A stretch of DNA of 64,000 nt. It comes from DASVDE01 sp963740065 (GTDB taxonomy: Bacteria; Actinomycetota; Thermoleophilia; Solirubrobacterales; 70-9). Position numbers and translations under genes: made by a program. The notes under the pieces were generated by a model. The model was not told where the DNA came from. It was given only the letters and a program-made list of their open reading frames with translations, and did no database searches. Shown here in pieces: positions 60,128-64,000 of the stretch. Each line of letters opens with the position of its first letter. The stretch's first letter is position 1. The stretch covers positions 62,001 to 126,000 of the forward strand of contig CAVUCS010000002.1 of the NCBI GenBank assembly GCA_963740065.1, in the 5' to 3' direction.

Positions 60128-61620
60128 CGCTTGGCCAGCTCCTTCGGAGGCTGTTCGCCACTAACCGCCGCGACCGCCTGCTGCACGGAGCGGTCGGTCC
60201 GCTTCAGAATCAGCTGCGGGTAGAGCGCCAGGCCGAGGATGCAGAGGACGAGGGGGGCGAGCACGATGCCGTCACGCCAACCGATCTCCCGCGACTCGAT
60301 CCCCTCCGGCTTTCGGTTGTGCATCGTGCGCTGGTAGAGGCGCAGCGCGTAGTAGGCCGACATCGCGACGCCGCTGATCGCGATGAAAGCGAAGACGATC
60401 TTCGACTGGAAGAGGCCGTTGAGGATGTAGAACTCGCCGATGAAGTTGGCCGACCCGGGCATCGCCAGGGTGGCCAGGGTGACGATCAAAAACAGGGCCG
60501 CGAGGACCGGGGCGCGGGTCGCCATACCGCCCATCTCCCGCAGGTCCTCGGTGCCGGAGCGTTCGGCGAGGATCGCGACGATCACGAAGAGGGGCGCCAC
60601 GACCAGCCCGTGGTTGACCATCTGCAGCACCGCCCCGTCGGAGCCATCGGCGCGCAGGGCGAAGATCCCCGCGGTGATGAAGCCAAGCTGCGCCACCGAG
60701 GAGTAGCCGGCGATCAGCCGCACGTTGGTCTGGGTGAAAGCCATCACCGAGCCGTAGAGGATCGAGGCCAGCGCGATCACCAGGATCACCTCCTGGAAAT
60801 CAACCGTCGCGTCGGGGAAGAGCGGCAACACGACGCGCAGGAAGCCATAGGCGCCGACCTTCGCCAGCACCCCGGAGAAGACGGCGAGCGCCGGCAGCGG
60901 CGCCGCGCGGTAGGCGTCCGGCATCCAGCCGTGGAGGAGGAAGGCGGGCATCTTGACCAGGAACGCGGCGGCGAAGAACCAGAAGATCCAGCGTTGGCTG
61001 CCCTCGCCGAGCCCTTGTTCCTGCAGCGCGGCGATCGAGAAGGTGAGGTGGCCGCCATCGGCGGAGATCACCGCCACGGCGATCGCCCCGACCAGCATCA
61101 GCAGCGAGCCAATCAAGGTGTAGACGATCATCTTCAGCGTCGCCGCCGAGGCGCTCGGCCCGTCCTCGCGATCGCCTCCCCAAACCCCGAAGAGGAAGTA
61201 GAACGGGACCAGCATCAGGTCGAAGAAGAGGACGAAGAGGAGCAGGTCCTGGGCGAGGAACGCGCCGAGGGTCGCCGTCTCTCCGAGCAGCATCATCAGG
61301 AAGAAGAGGTGAGGTCGGTCCCACTCGCGGAAGGCGGCGAAGGCGGTGCCGCCGAGCCAGACCACCGCGGTCAGCAGCAGCAGGAAGATGTTGAGGCCGT
61401 CGATCCCAAGGCTGTAGTCGACGCCCAGGCCCGGGATCCACTCGACGTCGACGGTGTTCTGCAGGCCGGCCGCGCCGGAGTCAAAGCCGGCGAGCAGGGC
61501 GATCGCCAGCCCCAGGGTCACCGCGGTTCCCGCGACCGCCCACCAGCCGGCGAACCGCCTTGGCAGAAAGAGGCCGATGAGGCCGAAGACGAGGGGTGTC
61601 CAGAGCAGCGAGTTAGTCAT
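60124..61620 (-). CDS. nuoM: NADH-quinone oxidoreductase subunit M
   Basis: 498 aa from ATG 61620 (MTNSLLWTPLVFGLIGLFLP). Antiporter-like complex I subunit with about 14 helices. Its motifs are FLLLLTAVVWLGG, the conserved Glu region MLVPFYFLFGVWG, VKMPAFLLHGWMPDAYRAAP with the pump Lys, and YSSVAQLGFITAG. It overlaps nuoL upstream and nuoN downstream by 4 nt each. A longer in-frame extension upstream only mirrors nuoL sequence and is rejected. Confidence 0.96.
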   Translation of the reverse strand: MTNSLLWTPLVFGLIGLFLPRRFAGWWAVAGTAVTLGLAIALLAGFDSGAAGLQNTVDVEWIPGLGVDYSLGIDGLNIFLLLLTAVVWLGGTAFAAFREWDRPHLFFLMMLLGETATLGAFLAQDLLLFVLFFDLMLVPFYFLFGVWGGDREDGPSASAATLKMIVYTLIGSLLMLVGAIAVAVISADGGHLTFSIAALQEQGLGEGSQRWIFWFFAAAFLVKMPAFLLHGWMPDAYRAAPLPALAVFSGVLAKVGAYGFLRVVLPLFPDATVDFQEVILVIALASILYGSVMAFTQTNVRLIAGYSSVAQLGFITAGIFALRADGSDGAVLQMVNHGLVVAPLFVIVAILAERSGTEDLREMGGMATRAPVLAALFLIVTLATLAMPGSANFIGEFYILNGLFQSKIVFAFIAISGVAMSAYYALRLYQRTMHNRKPEGIESREIGWRDGIVLAPLVLCILGLALYPQLILKRTDRSVQQAVAAVSGEQPPKELAKR

Positions 61621-63627
61621 GAGCTGACGATCAGGAAGTAGAGGGCGAGGCCGGCAAAGCCGGCGAGGAGAAGCAGGGCATAGCTGCGGAGGAAGCCGTT
61701 TTGGACGATGCGGACGAGGCGCCCGGCGCCGCCGACGGCGTCCTCGGTTCCGCTGACGATGCCGTCGACGACGAGCCGCTCGAAGGTGCTGTCGGCGAAG
61801 CGCCCAATCGCCAGCGCCGGCCGCACGATGAGGAAGTCGATCGCCTCGTCGAAGTACCACTTGTTAACGCAGAGGAGGTAGACCGGACGCAGTCGCTCGC
61901 GGAAGAGGGCGGGCAGCTGTGGCCGCTGCGCCCACAGCACCCAGGCGACGAAGATGCCGACCAGGGAGATCACGGCGCCGACGGCCAGCCCGCGCCACTC
62001 GGCGCCGACGCTGGGGTGGATTTCCGACAGTGGCGAGTCGGCAAAGGCGGGATCGAGGAAGCCGAAGAGGACGTTGTCGACTCCCGGCACCTGGATCAGG
62101 CCGGCGAAGAGGGCGCCGAAGCCAAGCACCGCCATCGCTACCGCCATCGGCCGCGACTGCTCGGCGATGTGGTGGTGGGCGCCGGGGAAGCCGACGTCGG
62201 TGTCTTCGAGCTCCTCGGTCGCCGGGTTGATCGGCGGCCCGTGGTACAGCTCGCCGGTGTCGATCAGGTGCTGCGCTTCCTCGCAGGGCTTCCCCGGCAG
62301 CACCCGGAAGATCAGTCGGAAGGTATAGAGCGCGGTGAGGAAGGCGCCGACGTAGCCGCCGATCGCCATCCACGTGTACATCCCGCCGCGCGCCTCGGCA
62401 TAGGCGAGGATCGAGTCCTTGGAGAAGAAGCCGGAGGTGAGCGGGAAGGCGGCCAGCGCCAGGCCGCCGATCAACAGCATCAGAGAGGTGAACCGCATCG
62501 CCTTCCAGAAGCCGCTCATCCGGTCGATGTCCTGGCGGTTCGCCATCGCCGAGATGATCGATCCGGCTGACATGAAGAGCAGCGCCTTGAAGAAAGCGTG
62601 GGTCATCAAATGGAAGAGGCCCTGGGCGTAGGCGCCGATCGAAACGCCCATGATCATGTAGCCGATCTGGCTCATCGTCGAGTAGGCGATCGCCCGCTTC
62701 AAGTCGGTCATCGCGATCGCGATCGTGCCGGCGACGAGCAGCGTCGCCAAGCCGACGAAGGCGGCGATGTCGGCGGCGGTGGGGGCGAGGTAGAAGAGGA
62801 CGTGGGTGCGGGCGATCAGATAGACGCCGGCGGTCACCATCGTCGCCGCGTGGATCAGCGAGGAGACCGGGGTCGGGCCCTCCATCGCGTCGGGCAGCCA
62901 GGTGTGGAACGGGATCTGCGCCGACTTGGCGAAGGCGCCGACCAGCAGCAGCAGGCAGATCGCGGTCACCGTCCACTCGCCGCTCTGGAAGACCTCGGGC
63001 GCTTTGGCGAAGACGGTGCCGTAGTCGAAGCTGCCGATCTCCCGGAAGATGAGGAAGGCGGCGAGGACCAGGCCGATGTCGCCGACGACGTTGATCACGA
63101 ACGCCTTCATCCCGGCGCCGGTCGCGGTCGTCGCGCCGGTACCAGAAGCTGATCAGCGCGTAGGAGGCGAAGCCGACGAAGGCCCAGCCGACGATCAGCA
63201 GGACGAAGTTGCCGGCGAGGACCAGCAGCAGCATCGAGAAGACGAAGAAGTTGAGGTAGCTGAAGAAGCGGTGGTAGCCCTCGTCGGATTGCATGTAGCC
63301 GAACGAGTAGAGGTGGATCAGGGTCGAGACGCCGGTGACGACGAGGACCATGAAGACCGAGAGCTGGTCAACGTAGATGCCGAGCTTGATGTCGAGCCCC
63401 GCGGCGCTGGCGTAGTCCCACAGCGAGGAGGCGTGCGTGCGCGCCTCCGGCTCGTCGCCCAGCAGGCTGACCAGGGCGGCGACGCCGCAGGCGAAGGCGA
63501 GGCCGATCGCGGCGGTGCCGATGATGCCGGCCGCCTTCGCCGGGATCACGCGGTAGCCGAGGGCGATGACGATCGACCCGGCCAGCGGGAAGAGCAGTAC
63601 GAGCCAGGCCCAAGCGGTGGCGGTCAT
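61617..63627 (-). CDS. nuoL: NADH-quinone oxidoreductase subunit L, with one frameshift
   Basis: Largest antiporter-like subunit of complex I; ~669 aa when repaired. The N-terminal part reads normally from ATG 63627 through YVDQLSVFMVLVVTGVSTLIH and SYALISFWYRRDD. An extra C near 63125 then shifts the frame, and the protein continues one base over as ATGAGMKAFVINVVGDIG and on through SAQIPFHTWLPDAMEGPTPVSSLIHAATMV (in part) to the horizontal-helix C-terminus ending LYFLIVSS. The 2011-bp span leaves one base over. Both halves are well conserved, so the gene is recent or the break is an error. Confidence 0.92.
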
Positions 63628-63923
63628 CCGCGCAACGTCCTCAGGTCATCGACGTCGAGCGGCAGCTTGCGGCGGAAGATCGCGACGATCAGGCCGAGGC
63701 CGACGACGACCTCGCAGGCGGCGACGACCATTACGACAACCGCGAAGACCTGACCCTCCTGGTTGCCGACCATGCGGCTGAAGGCGACCAGGGCGAGGTT
63801 GCCGGCGTTAAGCATCAGCTCCAGGCAGAGCAGGATCACGACCGGGCTGCGGCGGATGAGGATGCCGGTCGCGCCGATTGCGAAGAGCAGGCTGGAGAGG
63901 ACGATGTACCACTCGATGTTCAT
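63624..63923 (-). CDS. nuoK: NADH-quinone oxidoreductase subunit K
   Basis: 99 aa with three membrane helices. The conserved buried Glu is in LLCLELMLNAGNLALVAF and the second in AACEVVVGLGLIVAIFRR. Part of the proton path of complex I. It overlaps nuoJ and nuoL by 4 nt, as is usual for nuo operons. Confidence 0.97.
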   Translation of the reverse strand: MNIEWYIVLSSLLFAIGATGILIRRSPVVILLCLELMLNAGNLALVAFSRMVGNQEGQVFAVVVMVVAACEVVVGLGLIVAIFRRKLPLDVDDLRTLRG

Positions 63924-64000
63924 GCCGCCTCCCCTCTCCGGGCGGCCAGCACGACCGCGCCCACCGCAGCCAGCAGCAAGAGGATGGACGAGGCCTCAAA
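63920..64000 (-). CDS. nuoJ: NADH-quinone oxidoreductase subunit J (only the 3' end in the window)
   Basis: The last 26 residues are visible: FEASSILLLLAAVGAVVLAARR then GEAA and stop. The hydrophobic helix with 'FE..S.LLL.A..GA' is the C-terminal helix of NuoJ, and its TGA overlaps the nuoK ATG. The rest lies beyond the right edge. Confidence 0.93.
   Translation of the reverse strand, partial: FEASSILLLLAAVGAVVLAARRGEAA

Noticed and set aside
60319..61641. A 440-aa plus-strand frame opposite nuoM.
   Set aside because: Its Asp/Gln/His/Arg-rich translation is a mirror of membrane-helix codons.

Overview
The window is a high-GC chromosomal segment from an actinobacterium, most likely of the class Thermoleophilia (Solirubrobacterales-like). 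The lineage call is inference. It rests on three things: secreted paralogues with a basic, repetitive 'NSVGTKQLKANAVTKKKLKKNSV'-type N-terminus, a 2-oxoglutarate dehydrogenase with E2 and E1 fused in one chain, and long sigma factors with a C-terminal anti-sigma-like tail. I found no phage, transposase, rRNA, tRNA or CRISPR array. The gene content is dense housekeeping metabolism with many 4-nt start/stop overlaps.

Layout. 1-4.9 kb: an edge-truncated ECF-type sigma factor (-), a UDP-glucuronate decarboxylase-like epimerase, and two secreted HtaA-like paralogues. 5.1-8.6 kb: methylmalonyl-CoA mutase large subunit and an acyl-CoA carboxylase carboxyltransferase (propionate/methylmalonyl metabolism). 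8.6-12.6 kb: a spermidine/putrescine-type ABC transporter (potABCD-like, -). 12.7-13.4 kb: a cell-wall hydrolase behind a c-di-AMP (ydaO-type) riboswitch. 13.6-17.2 kb: a short-chain dehydrogenase and aconitase. 17.2-25.7 kb: a structured intergenic stretch, a DUF3817-like membrane protein, the 1339-aa lipoyl-E2/E1 2-oxoglutarate dehydrogenase fusion, an AcrA1-like acyl-CoA reductase/SDR fusion and an alkyl-DHAP-synthase-like FAD oxidase. 25.8-29.5 kb: a secreted protein, an OmpR-type two-component system and a UbiA-type prenyltransferase. 29.5-38.3 kb: citrate synthase with two small genes, a PfkB kinase, a quinone oxidoreductase, a DbpA/DeaD-type helicase, a second two-component pair and an aminoglycoside-phosphotransferase-like kinase. 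38.4-40.8 kb: three tandem secreted paralogues with recent sequence exchange. 40.8-43.5 kb: an HTH/nucleotidyltransferase toxin-antitoxin-like pair, an acyl-CoA dehydrogenase and a frameshifted RibD-like reductase. 43.5-51.6 kb: sulfotransferase, flippase-like protein, a pilin-like protein, a CBS protein and a MacB/FtsX-type ABC exporter. 51.7-58.5 kb: a double-domain ThyX, an SGNH hydrolase, a VapBC-like pair, a VOC protein, a secreted beta-propeller and an AEC transporter. 58.6-64 kb: the complex I genes nuoN-M-L-K-J, running off the right edge. Three TCA enzymes (aconitase, citrate synthase, 2-oxoglutarate dehydrogenase), propionyl-CoA handling and complex I point to aerobic respiratory growth.

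The most unusual signal is a set of near-perfect inverted repeats with long arms. Several share an arm core GTTCCGCT(T)..CTTTT (1319, 2339, 46959, 51631 and 58521). Others, with unrelated arms, sit inside reading frames at protein linkers or termini (21681, 25124, 27062, 54359), as does the 46959 copy. Two copies, at 51631-51742 and 58521-58634, are a clear ~113-bp repeat family. Other points of interest are a ThyX whose signature motif is split between two fused halves, the sigma/anti-sigma-like fusion, and four single-base insertions that break nuoL, nuoN and a RibD-like gene.
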